A stretch of DNA of 64,000 nt from Armatimonadota bacterium (GTDB lineage: Bacteria; Sysuimicrobiota; Sysuimicrobiia; Sysuimicrobiales; Humicultoraceae), in contig JAVHMA010000017.1 of assembly GCA_031081715.1 (NCBI GenBank), positions 1 to 64,000 of the forward strand, given 5' to 3'. Numbering within the stretch: position 1 is the stretch's first letter; every line of letters starts with the position of its first letter. Positions 23,152-31,545 of this stretch are shown one piece after another. The notes under the pieces are model-generated. The model was not told the DNA's origin and ran no database searches. It saw only the letters and a program-made list of their open reading frames with translations. A program made the position numbers and the translations under genes.

Positions 23152-25644
23152 ATGCGTTTTCGGATGTGGCTCGGAGCGGCCGCCTGTCTCGTGCTGGCGT
23201 TCGGGACGCTCCCGTCCAGCACCAGCCTGGCGGAACCGGGGTCCGGCGGTCCCGCAAGCGGCCCCTCGCAACTCGCTCCGAGAGCGACCGCGACACGCAC
23301 GCCCACGCGCACACCAACCCGCACGCCGACCCCGACCTTCACCTTCCCCTTCCCGGGCCCGACCGCCACACGGACGCCGACGCCGGTCCCAACCACCACG
23401 CGCACGCCCACCCCGACACCGACACGCACCGCCACGCCCCGCGCCACCGCGACACCCGTCCCGACCGCGACGCCGGCGCCGCCGCCTCCACAGCCCGGGT
23501 CGTATCGCTGGAGCGACCCCGCGGCCTGGGCCAGCGGCCGCGTACCGGACCGGAACACCGACGCCGTCATCCCCGCCGGCCGGGTCGTCGAACTCGACGT
23601 GCAGAACGCCGAGGCCCGGACGCTGGTGGTCGAAGGTGCCCTGCGGGCCGCCCGAGGCACCGCGTCAACGCTGACCATGTACGGCAACCTGATCGTGCGC
23701 CGGCAGGGCGTACTCGACTACGGCCGGCCGAACGACCGCGTCACGGCGGCCGCGACGCTGCGCTTCGTGCTCGACGAGTCGCGCTACGTCGGCGGGGCCA
23801 CCATGACCCCGGTGAGCACCGACGTCGGGCTGTGGGCTCTGGACGATGCCCAGGTCTGGATTCACGGCGTCTACCGCGACACGTGGTCGCCGCTCGTGCA
23901 GACCGCGGCCGCGGGCGCCACCACCATCAGGGTCGACCCCAACTACGCACAGGGCTGGCGCGTGGGCGACGTGCTGCTGTTCACCCCCACCAACGCCCGG
24001 ACCGCGGCCGACGATCGGCAAGAGGACGAACTGCGCCGAATCGTCGAGGTGCAGGGCCCGGGCCAGTTCCGGCTGGACGCGGCGCTGCAGTACGCGCACA
24101 CGGTCACGCAGGTGACGTGGACCGATGCCTGGGGCGACACCTGGACCGAGGTGCTGGCCGGCAAGGTCGCCAACCTGACCAGCAACATCCGGTTCGCGGC
24201 CGCCGACCCCAACCACCGTCCGCACATCATGTTCATGAACCGCGCCAAGCACTACGTGGAGGACCTGGCGGTCGAGCACTTCAGCCCGGTGCCGCGAATC
24301 CCCCTGATGGGCCGGTACGCCTGGCACAACCACCTCCAGGATGACGGGTCGCGCGGCAGCTACCTGCGGCGCACGCGCCTGTTCAACGGCCCCGGCGACG
24401 GCCTCCATATCCACGAGTCGTGGGGCATCAACGTCGAGGACCTGGTGGTCTACAACCAGGCCCGGTCGCGCACCCGCAGCAGCGGCGCCGTGGCCGCGGC
24501 CCCGATCATGCTCGAGCGCACCGAGCCGAACCGCTACCCGACCCGCCAGCGCCACGCCGCCGACGACTGCTGGATCGACCGGCCGCTCGTCGTGAAATGG
24601 GGCATGCCGAACGACGTCTACTTCACCCACGGCATCTGGACGACGGGCTCGATGAACTGCTCGATCGTCGGTGCGGTGGCCGTGGGCGCCAACGGGTCGC
24701 AGCGCTCCTCGGGCATGCTCTGGGAGGAGGGCGGCGCCGGCGGCGACCAGGGGGAGGAGGCGGTCCACGTCTACCGGGCCGAGGCGTTCTCGAACTGGCG
24801 CATCGGCTTCCACTCGTGGCAGAACGCGACGCCGCCCGAGCGCATCGTGGACCTGCTCTCCTGGCGCAACGGCGACGGCGTCGCCTGGGGCGCCTACGGC
24901 ACGAACTACTGGGGCTACCAGGTGCGCGCGTTGGAGAACCTGGTGCAGCTCGCGCACTGGGCGGTAGGCTGGGGCATCACCGGGTTCCTGGCCGACGGGA
25001 TGGGCCGGGCGAACTCGGTGGGCATCGAGGTCCGGCGGTACGCGTTCGCCAGCAACGAAGACGGCGTCTACGAAGACGGCGTCGTGCGGAACGTCTCGGT
25101 GAACGTCCGGCACAGTTTGACCGAAGACCCCAGCAGCAACCGCTCCTGGGTGCAGTTCGTCCGCGTCGCCTGGGACGCGGCGCGTGGCATCTGGTTCGAC
25201 GGCCGCGGCGTCGCCCCGGACGGCAGCCGGCTCCGCTTCCGGCACCAGCGCAACCTGTCCCGCGCGGCCAACTTCACGCTCTACCGCATCGGCGACCCCA
25301 ACGCGCCAGCGGCCGCCGTGCTCGACTCCCAGTACAACGCGCTCCGCGTGGACAACGACACCGCCGGGACGCGGCCCCAGCCGCCCCGGGTGCGCCTGAG
25401 CGCGCCCGCGGACGACGTGGTGGCCAACGGTCGCGTACGGCTGACCGTGGACTCCAATGCCTCGCACGTGGACTTCTACCTGGCGCATTGGTTCCTCGAG
25501 CGCATCCCGGTCTCCAACGGCCAGGCGACGCTCGAGTTCGACGTCTCCACGCACCCGTATCGCCGCGCCTACTTCTACGCGGTCGCCACCGGGGCGAACG
25601 GCGCGAGCGCGGCCAGCCGCGTGATCCGCGTCCGGAGGTGGTAG
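23152..25644 (+). CDS. Secreted G8-domain protein with Thr/Pro-rich linker and beta-helix-like region
   Basis: From the ATG at 23152 (GGAGG upstream) the protein has 830 residues. It begins with a signal peptide (MRFRMWLGAAACLVLAFG, cleavage near SLAEP). Residues 45-115 are a Thr/Pro/Arg-rich linker of TRTPTRTPT type. Residues 117-240 look like a G8 domain: YRWSDPAAWASGRVPDRNTD, VIPAGRVVELDV, TLVVEGALR, the pattern also found in human CEMIP and TMEM2. Then follow about 400 residues of short strands rich in Gly, Asn and Trp, likely a right-handed beta helix. The last 90 residues look Ig-like. G8 proteins are extracellular; some act on hyaluronan, others are adhesins. The substrate here is unknown. 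The riboswitch directly upstream implies c-di-GMP control, as for biofilm matrix proteins. Confidence 0.85.
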   Translation: MRFRMWLGAAACLVLAFGTLPSSTSLAEPGSGGPASGPSQLAPRATATRTPTRTPTRTPTPTFTFPFPGPTATRTPTPVPTTTRTPTPTPTRTATPRATATPVPTATPAPPPPQPGSYRWSDPAAWASGRVPDRNTDAVIPAGRVVELDVQNAEARTLVVEGALRAARGTASTLTMYGNLIVRRQGVLDYGRPNDRVTAAATLRFVLDESRYVGGATMTPVSTDVGLWALDDAQVWIHGVYRDTWSPLVQTAAAGATTIRVDPNYAQGWRVGDVLLFTPTNARTAADDRQEDELRRIVEVQGPGQFRLDAALQYAHTVTQVTWTDAWGDTWTEVLAGKVANLTSNIRFAAADPNHRPHIMFMNRAKHYVEDLAVEHFSPVPRIPLMGRYAWHNHLQDDGSRGSYLRRTRLFNGPGDGLHIHESWGINVEDLVVYNQARSRTRSSGAVAAAPIMLERTEPNRYPTRQRHAADDCWIDRPLVVKWGMPNDVYFTHGIWTTGSMNCSIVGAVAVGANGSQRSSGMLWEEGGAGGDQGEEAVHVYRAEAFSNWRIGFHSWQNATPPERIVDLLSWRNGDGVAWGAYGTNYWGYQVRALENLVQLAHWAVGWGITGFLADGMGRANSVGIEVRRYAFASNEDGVYEDGVVRNVSVNVRHSLTEDPSSNRSWVQFVRVAWDAARGIWFDGRGVAPDGSRLRFRHQRNLSRAANFTLYRIGDPNAPAAAVLDSQYNALRVDNDTAGTRPQPPRVRLSAPADDVVANGRVRLTVDSNASHVDFYLAHWFLERIPVSNGQATLEFDVSTHPYRRAYFYAVATGANGASAASRVIRVRRW
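23284..23496 (+). repeat. Degenerate tandem repeat encoding Thr-Pro linker
   Basis: The coding repeat is built from short units of the ACGCCCACGCGC type that encode alternating Thr, Pro and Arg. It is imperfect and interrupted by FTFPFPGP. Such linkers separate extracellular domains and are often glycosylated. Repeat number may vary between strains. Confidence 0.75.
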
Positions 25645-25680
25645 GGAAGGCTCGATCATCCCGCGTACTCTAGCCCCGTC

Positions 25681-26892
25681 GTGAGACACCTCGGACGACG
25701 GGGCATCGTGGCCCTGGCGGCCGCCGCGCTCGTGGCGGCCGCCATGCCATCCGCCACGCCCACCGGCGCCGCGCCGGCCGGCGCGAAGCGCATTGCCTTC
25801 CTCGTGGACAGCTGGTATCCCTGGTCGCACGCCGACGTGATCGGCACGCGGTTCCTCGCGGGGTACCGCGTGGGCGATCGCACGGTGGCCTCGCCGCTCG
25901 GCATCGCGAGCGTCTACACCGACGCGCCGCGCGCCACCGACCAGACGCGCGCGCTTGGGGCGCGTCACGGCTTCCGGATCGCGGGCTCGATCGCCGAGGC
26001 GCTGCTCGCCGACCCGGGCGCGGCCCGACCGCGGCTCGACGCCGACGGCGTGCTGGTCGCCACGCGCGAGGATCTGCCCGACAGCGGCCAACCCCAGAGC
26101 CCACGGCGCCGCGTCGAGGTCATGCGCGAGGTCTACCGGCTGCTCGACCTCACCGGCGCGCGCGTGCCGGTCTTCGTGGACAAGATGCTGGCCGCGAGCT
26201 GGCAGGACAGCCAGGCGATCACGAGCGAAGCCGCACGCCGCGGCATCCCGCTGATGGCCGGCTCGGTGCTCCCGTTCACCCCGCTGTCCCGCCCGCTCCA
26301 CAGCGCCGGCGTCCAGGTCGGCGTTGTCGTGGCCTCGACGCCCTACTGGGCGTTCGGGTTCCACGCCGCCGAGCTGCTCCAGGGGTTCATGGAGCAGCGC
26401 GCCGCCCGCGAGACCGGCGTGCGCGAGGTCCGCGAGGTCGGCGCCGGCTACTGGACGATGCCCGACCGCGAGGGCTGGGGTGGCCGCGTGATGGACGCGT
26501 TGCTGGCATCGCCGCGCACCGGCCGCGGCGGCGGGGGCCCGGTGCGCGGCGACGCGCGCGTCCTGCTCATCACCTACGCCGACGGCGCGCGCGGCGTGCT
26601 CGCGCTCGTGCCCGACCGGTTCGACGACAGCGAGTTCCTGCTCGGCGCGCAGTACGGCGACGGCACCGTCGCCACGAGCGGCCTGGTGCTCGGCGGTCAG
26701 CCTTACGACCACTTCGGGTACCTGGTCCATGCCCTGGTCCAGCTCTACACGACCGGGCGGAGCCCGGTGCCGGTCGAGCGCACGCTCCTGTCCACGGCGA
26801 TCGTCATCGCCGGTGTGCAGGCCGCCCGCTTTGGGCAGCCCGTGCGCGACCCCGCGCTGGCGGTCTCGTACACCCCACCCCGCGGCCCGTAG
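25681..26892 (+). CDS. Secreted protein of unknown function, planctomycete/acidobacteria-type family
   Basis: A GTG 36 bases after the G8 gene opens a 403-residue protein. It has a signal peptide (RRGIVALAAAALVAAAM). The mature part contains KRIAFLVDSWYPWSHADVIGTRFLAGY, RVPVFVDKMLAASWQDSQ, RGIPLMAGSVLPFTP and GFHAAELLQGFMEQRA. I recall a family of secreted proteins in Planctomycetes and Acidobacteria with the same segments (a 'SH..VI..RFL.GY' start and a 'VFNDKHLS'-like stretch), some labelled Gfo/Idh/MocA-like; that is memory, not a search. No catalytic site is clear. It may share the riboswitch-controlled transcript with the G8 gene. Confidence 0.7.
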   Translation: MRHLGRRGIVALAAAALVAAAMPSATPTGAAPAGAKRIAFLVDSWYPWSHADVIGTRFLAGYRVGDRTVASPLGIASVYTDAPRATDQTRALGARHGFRIAGSIAEALLADPGAARPRLDADGVLVATREDLPDSGQPQSPRRRVEVMREVYRLLDLTGARVPVFVDKMLAASWQDSQAITSEAARRGIPLMAGSVLPFTPLSRPLHSAGVQVGVVVASTPYWAFGFHAAELLQGFMEQRAARETGVREVREVGAGYWTMPDREGWGGRVMDALLASPRTGRGGGGPVRGDARVLLITYADGARGVLALVPDRFDDSEFLLGAQYGDGTVATSGLVLGGQPYDHFGYLVHALVQLYTTGRSPVPVERTLLSTAIVIAGVQAARFGQPVRDPALAVSYTPPRGP

Positions 26893-26896
26893 CGGG

Positions 26897-27808
26897 TCAT
26901 CGCCGGGCGTGGGCCCGGCCCTGACCCACAACATCCATCCCGACGTGCGCGCTGAACGCGGCGATGAGCCGGTGCGTGAAGGGGCCAGGCACGGGCGCCA
27001 GCGCCCGGCCGTTCAGGCGGCAGGCGGGCAGGATGCCCGGGCTCGTCGACGTCACGAACGCCTCTTCGCAGGCCTCGGTGTCGGCGAGCGTCACAGGCCG
27101 GCGCACGACGTCGAGGCCCTGCGCGGCCGCCAGCGCGATGACCACGCGGCGGGTGATGCCTTCGAGGGCCACGTCGTCCGGCGGGACCACGAGCTGCCCC
27201 CCGGCGACGAAGAACACGTTGGTGTACGCGGTTTCGGTCACATGCCCGTTCGTATCGAGGAAAAGCGGCAGCACCACCCGGTCGGGTCGCTTGACTTCGA
27301 CTTCGCCCAGCGCGAACAGCAGCCGGCTCTGCGTCTTGGCCCTCGGGTCGGGACCGCCCGCGGCCGGCAGCCGGACGCCCGGCGTCTGGAGTTCAATGCC
27401 CTCGTCGTAGAGCCGCGCGAACGCCTCGAACTGCACCATCCGGCAGGTGACCAGAACTGTCGGCGGTCCGGGCGGCGGACCTCCGAAGGGCGAGCCGCTC
27501 GGACCGCGGGTGATGCGATGCGTCAGGGTCACGTCGTCGTCGGGGCCCAGATGGGCGCGGTTGCGCTCCAGCACCTCCAGGGTCAGCGCCTCGAGCCGCT
27601 CCCTGGAGAGCCCCGGGTCGAGTCGCAGGTAGCCCAGAGTGGCGAACAGGCGGTCGAGGTGCCAGTCGAGGTGGAACGGGATGTGCCGGTAGGTGCGCGT
27701 GACCTCGTACGCGGCGTCGCCGAGCACGAAGCCGCGGTCCCCCGGCGAGATGCGGACCTCGTCCTCGGGGACGAACCAGCCGTTCCAGTAGCAGACCCAG
27801 GGCTGCAT
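26897..27808 (-). CDS. Class IV PLP-dependent aminotransferase (BCAT/D-amino-acid type)
   Basis: The 303-residue protein shows fold-type IV features: WNGWFVPEDEVRISPGDRGFVLGDAAYEVTR at the N-terminus, the Schiff-base lysine in DPRAKTQSRLL, ETAYTNVFFV, and the C-terminal EEAFVTSTSPGILP that binds the cofactor phosphate. It may be a branched-chain, D-alanine or aminodeoxychorismate-lyase-type enzyme; residue patterns alone do not decide. The start is the ATG at 27808. It is the last gene of the polysaccharide run and converges with the secreted-protein gene, with only four bases between stops. It may be a housekeeping gene rather than a glycan enzyme. Confidence 0.85.
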   Translation of the reverse strand: MQPWVCYWNGWFVPEDEVRISPGDRGFVLGDAAYEVTRTYRHIPFHLDWHLDRLFATLGYLRLDPGLSRERLEALTLEVLERNRAHLGPDDDVTLTHRITRGPSGSPFGGPPPGPPTVLVTCRMVQFEAFARLYDEGIELQTPGVRLPAAGGPDPRAKTQSRLLFALGEVEVKRPDRVVLPLFLDTNGHVTETAYTNVFFVAGGQLVVPPDDVALEGITRRVVIALAAAQGLDVVRRPVTLADTEACEEAFVTSTSPGILPACRLNGRALAPVPGPFTHRLIAAFSAHVGMDVVGQGRAHARR

Positions 27809-27828
27809 CGGTCGTTCGGGGCCTGTGG

Positions 27829-28425
27829 TCAACGAACTCCCGCGACGAAGGCGGCGATCTTGCCGTACTCGCGCGTCACCAGCCACCGGTCGAAGTCGCG
27901 CGTCCACCAGCGGTCGGCGTCGAAGAAGCTGCGCTCGGTCGCGGTCACGCGCACCTCCAGCCCCCAGCGCCGGAACTCCTCGCGGAAAATCATCGCGGCC
28001 CGGCGGGTGTGGTAGGGCGAGGTCACCAGGATCGCGCGCCGCAGCCGGTGACGGCGCATGAGCCGCGCGCTGTTGCGCGCGTTCCGCACGGTGCTCTCAG
28101 ACCGGTCGTCCACCAAGATCTGCCGCTCGGGCACGCCGGCGCGCAGCGCGACGCGCGCCATGGTCGCCGCGGCACCGTCGGCGCTGCCGCTCACGATGAG
28201 CCACCGGCCGTAGCCCGCGAGCACCAGCGCCGCGGCGGCACCCGCCCGCTCGCCGGTACCGTCGCCGCTGATCGCGATCACGGCGTCGGCGGGCTCCAGC
28301 GGGTCCCGGATCACCAGGAAGTCGCCGGCGGCCTGAAGGAGGGCGGGGGCGAAGACCGTCGCGGCGAGCGCCGCCCCGAGCGTCACCACCGCCAGCACCG
28401 CCACGGCGACTTGTCCCAGTCGCAT
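27829..28425 (-). CDS. YdcF/ElyC/SanA-like DUF218 membrane-anchored protein
   Basis: The 198-residue protein has one N-terminal membrane anchor (VAVAVLAVVTLGAALAATVFA) and then the DUF218 fold: ADAVIAISGDGTGERAGAAA, GYGRWLIVSGSADG, VDDRSESTVRNARNSARLM and AILVTSPYHTRRA. Family members such as ElyC and SanA act at the envelope, in peptidoglycan or lipid-carrier metabolism. It lies 18 bases downstream of the dehydratase gene in the polysaccharide run, which suits an envelope role. Confidence 0.85.
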   Translation of the reverse strand: MRLGQVAVAVLAVVTLGAALAATVFAPALLQAAGDFLVIRDPLEPADAVIAISGDGTGERAGAAAALVLAGYGRWLIVSGSADGAAATMARVALRAGVPERQILVDDRSESTVRNARNSARLMRRHRLRRAILVTSPYHTRRAAMIFREEFRRWGLEVRVTATERSFFDADRWWTRDFDRWLVTREYGKIAAFVAGVR

Positions 28426-28443
28426 CGGCCCCGGTCGCCCCGC

Positions 28444-30348
28444 CTACCGGGCCGCGAGGCCCGCGACCGCCTCGGGCGCCACCGGCCCGCCGGCGAGCCG
28501 GTCGAGCAGCGCCCGGATCCCTTCCGCGTCCATCACCCGCACGAGCCGGTCCAGCTCCTGCAGCGCGAGCCGCAGGGTCACCTCGTCGGCGGCCGGCCCC
28601 CCGGACCGCACCTCAAGGATGCGCTCGAAGACCGTGGGCACGACGCGCTCGTCGGGCAGGGCGAGCTCCTCCTCCATCTTCTCGCCCGCCCGCACGCCGG
28701 TGAACACGATCGGAATGTCCTTGTCGGGCTCCAGCCCGGACAGCCGGATGAGCTCGTGCGCCAGGTCCACGATCCGCACGGGCTCGCCCATGTCGAGTAG
28801 GTAGACGCTGCCGGGTGAGGTCATGAGCGGGGTCTGCAGCACCAGCAGCACGGCCTCGGCGATGCTCATAAAGTACCGGGTCATGTCGGGGTGCGTGATC
28901 GTCACCGGCCCGCCCCGGCGGATCTGCTCCTGCAACACGGGGATGATGCTTCCCCGGCTGCCCAGGACGTTGCCGAAGCGAACCGCCAGGAACCGCGTGC
29001 GGCCGCGGCGGCCGAGCACCTCGCCCACGCGCTCGCCGACCCGCTTTGAGGCGCCCATCACGCTGGTGGGGTTGACCGCCTTGTCGGTCGAAATGAAGAC
29101 GAACGTCTCCACCCCGCCCCGCAGCGCGGCTTCGCCGACCGCCAGCGTGCCAAACACGTTGGTCTTGACCGCCTCCTCGACCTCGCGCTCCATGATGGGC
29201 ACGTGCTTGTACGCCGCCGCGTGGAACACCAGGTGCGGCCGGATCGTGCGGAACATCCACTCGACCTTGGGGGCGTCACGGATGTCCATGATCGCGGTAC
29301 GCAGCGGCACGTCGGGCCGCTCGCGGAACAGCTCCTGCTCCAGCTCGAACAGCCCCGACTCGTTGACGTCGGTGGCGACGACCTGCTCGACGCCGAACCG
29401 CGAGATCTGCCGGACGAGCTCCGCGCCGATCGAGCCCGCGGCCCCGGTCACCAGCACCCGTTTCCCGGCGAGATAGTGCCCGATGGCGTCGAAGGCGATC
29501 TTGATGGGCGGTCGGCCGAGCAGCTCGTCGGGGCTGACATCGCGCACGTCCTTGAGCGCCACCCGTCCGGCCATCCAGTCGGTCATGCTCGGCAAGATCT
29601 TGATGCGCTGCACGCCGGCCGCGCGTACGTCTTTGATGATGTCCCGGAGCTGGCGAGGCGGCGCCGACGGGATCGCGATGAGCACCTCGTCCACGGCGTG
29701 CTCCCGCACGACGCGCGGGAGAACATCGCGGCCGCCGAAGACGCGCAGCCCCCGGATGTAGGCGCCCTGCTTGGCGGGGTCGTCGTCGATGAACCCGACC
29801 GGACGGAACGGCGCGGCAGCCGACTCCTCCATCGTCTGGGCGATCCGCATCCCGGCGGCGCCCGCGCCGACCAGCAGCAGCCGGGTCGCATGCCGCCGTC
29901 GGCGGCGCGTCTGATAGGTCTCCCGCTGGATCAGCCACCCGCGCCGACCGGCGCGGAAGAGGGTGACCCCGCAGGTCGTCAGGACGTAGTCCATGAGCAG
30001 CACCGAGCGCGGGAACGTGGCCAGGATCTCCACCTGCCGGAAGATCAGGATGATGGTGGTGGTCGTGGCGAACGCCACGGTCGTGGCCTTCACCACGCTC
30101 AGGAAGTCGCCGAGCCCCACCGAGCGCCAGGTCAGATTGTAGAGTCGGAAGATGGCGTTCCAGGCGAGCTTGACCGGAATCAGGATGGCCAACAGCGCCG
30201 GGAGGGCGACCAGGTAGCGCTCGGGGATTGCCCCGTCGAACCGGATGAGGAACGCCCCCCACAGTGATCCCGTCCAGATCAGGAGGTCGCCGGCCAGGAA
30301 CACCGCGGCGCGCATCGCCGGCGTCGGCTTCAGGCTAGGCCTCCACAT
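28444..30348 (-). CDS. Membrane-bound nucleotide-sugar 4,6-dehydratase (CapD/WbpM/PglF type)
   Basis: The 634-residue protein has about four N-terminal membrane spans (residues 12-135). A first Rossmann-like domain has LLLVGAGAAGMRIA at 157-170. The SDR catalytic domain has VLVTGAAGSIGAEL at 298-311. The catalytic region reads TDKAVNPTSV at 421-430 then MGASK at 431-435, where Met replaces the usual Tyr of YxxxK, as is standard for the WbpM/PglF group. These enzymes make UDP-4-keto-6-deoxy-GlcNAc. The DegT aminotransferase gene overlaps its start by 14 bases, giving the usual dehydratase-aminotransferase pair for diamino or 4-amino sugars. Confidence 0.92.
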   Translation of the reverse strand: MWRPSLKPTPAMRAAVFLAGDLLIWTGSLWGAFLIRFDGAIPERYLVALPALLAILIPVKLAWNAIFRLYNLTWRSVGLGDFLSVVKATTVAFATTTTIILIFRQVEILATFPRSVLLMDYVLTTCGVTLFRAGRRGWLIQRETYQTRRRRRHATRLLLVGAGAAGMRIAQTMEESAAAPFRPVGFIDDDPAKQGAYIRGLRVFGGRDVLPRVVREHAVDEVLIAIPSAPPRQLRDIIKDVRAAGVQRIKILPSMTDWMAGRVALKDVRDVSPDELLGRPPIKIAFDAIGHYLAGKRVLVTGAAGSIGAELVRQISRFGVEQVVATDVNESGLFELEQELFRERPDVPLRTAIMDIRDAPKVEWMFRTIRPHLVFHAAAYKHVPIMEREVEEAVKTNVFGTLAVGEAALRGGVETFVFISTDKAVNPTSVMGASKRVGERVGEVLGRRGRTRFLAVRFGNVLGSRGSIIPVLQEQIRRGGPVTITHPDMTRYFMSIAEAVLLVLQTPLMTSPGSVYLLDMGEPVRIVDLAHELIRLSGLEPDKDIPIVFTGVRAGEKMEEELALPDERVVPTVFERILEVRSGGPAADEVTLRLALQELDRLVRVMDAEGIRALLDRLAGGPVAPEAVAGLAAR

Positions 30349-31528
30349 GGGCTGCGACTCCCTCCTTCACCGCCTCGGCCACCTCGCGGATCTGCTCCCG
30401 CGTCAGCGTGTTGAAGAACGGCAGCGCGATCGTGCGGCGCGCCGCGTCCTCGGTGACCGGAAAGTCCCCGGCCCCGTACCCCAGGCTCGCCAGGTGGGGC
30501 GAGAGGTGGACCGCGGGAAAGTACGGTTTCGCGGCGATGCCGCGCTGCGCCAGGTGGGCGATGACCGCGTCGCGGTCGATGCCCGGCGCCACCCGGATCA
30601 CGTAGACGAACCACGCGACCCGGGCCCACGGCGCAGCGGCCGGCGTCTGGACGCCGCGGATGCCGGCCAGCGCCTCGTCGTACCAGCGCGCGACCTGCGC
30701 GCGTCGCCCCAGGATCTCGGCCGCGCGCCGGAGCTGGGCCACGCCCAGCGCGGCCGAGAGCTCGTCGAGCCGGTAGTTGAACCCGAGGGCCTCGTGCTCA
30801 AGCCAGTCCGCGCCCGGCCGCCGCCCCTGGTTGCGGGCCATCCGGCAGTAGGCCGCGACCGCATCGTCCTGGGTGACGACCATGCCGCCCTCGCCGGTCG
30901 TCATCTGCTTGTTGGGATAGAACGCGTACACGGCCGCATCGGCCAGCAGGGCCTCGCTCAGCCAGCGCCCCTCGGCCTCGGAGCGGTACTCCGAGCCGAA
31001 GGCCTCGCAGGTGTCGTGGACAATACGTAACCCGTGCGCGCGCGCCAGCGCGGCGATCCCGTCCATCTCCAGCGGGTGGCCGAAGACCGAGACCGGCAGC
31101 AGCCCGACCAGAGGCGCGCCGGAGGTCCGGTGCACGAGGCGACCCCCGTGCCGCACGTAGTCTCGCGCGATCACGGCCTCGATGGTCTGCGGCGTCAGGT
31201 TGAGCGTAGCCGGGTCGATGTCGGCGTAGACCGGCACGGCGCGCTCGAACAGCAGGACGTTCGTCGTCGCCACGAAGGTGAACGGAGTGGTGATGACGTG
31301 CTGGCCGGGCTCGATGCCGCACGCGCGGACGGCCAGGTGCAACCCGCAGGTGCCGTTCGCCACGGCGACCGCGTGCCGCACGCCCAGGAACGCCGCGAAC
31401 CGCTCCTCGAACTCGCGGACCTTCGGCCCCATGCTCAACCATGGCGTGCGCAGCACCCCGGTGACCTCCTCGATCTCCGCCTCGGAGATGTCGGGCCGGG
31501 AGAGCGGGATGCGGGTCAGCGTGCTCAT
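30335..31528 (-). CDS. DegT/DnrJ/EryC1/StrS sugar aminotransferase
   Basis: The 397-residue protein starts at an ATG seven bases after GGAGG. Family marks are PLSRPDISEAEIEEV, the ANGTCGLHLA loop at 57-66, HDTCEAFGSEY (aspartate at 172), and the PLP lysine K207 in FYPNKQMTTGEGG. These enzymes transfer an amino group from glutamate to a keto sugar nucleotide. It is placed just upstream of the 4,6-dehydratase, so a UDP-4-amino-4,6-dideoxy sugar is the expected product. The formyltransferase and GNAT genes of the cluster could then modify the amine. Confidence 0.9.
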   Translation of the reverse strand: MSTLTRIPLSRPDISEAEIEEVTGVLRTPWLSMGPKVREFEERFAAFLGVRHAVAVANGTCGLHLAVRACGIEPGQHVITTPFTFVATTNVLLFERAVPVYADIDPATLNLTPQTIEAVIARDYVRHGGRLVHRTSGAPLVGLLPVSVFGHPLEMDGIAALARAHGLRIVHDTCEAFGSEYRSEAEGRWLSEALLADAAVYAFYPNKQMTTGEGGMVVTQDDAVAAYCRMARNQGRRPGADWLEHEALGFNYRLDELSAALGVAQLRRAAEILGRRAQVARWYDEALAGIRGVQTPAAAPWARVAWFVYVIRVAPGIDRDAVIAHLAQRGIAAKPYFPAVHLSPHLASLGYGAGDFPVTEDAARRTIALPFFNTLTREQIREVAEAVKEGVAAHVEA

Positions 31529-31545
31529 ACGGTCGCCTCCGGTGG

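Noticed and set aside
23284-23496. Possible CRISPR or satellite repeat
   Set aside because: The repeat is short, imperfect and stays in frame inside a gene, encoding a Thr-Pro linker. There are no spacers.
23665-26934. A 1089-codon open frame on the minus strand opposite the G8 and secreted-protein genes
   Set aside because: It is antisense to two genes with signal peptides and domain motifs. Its translation is rich in Arg, Gly, His and Val with no domain pattern, as expected for the antisense of GC-rich codons.
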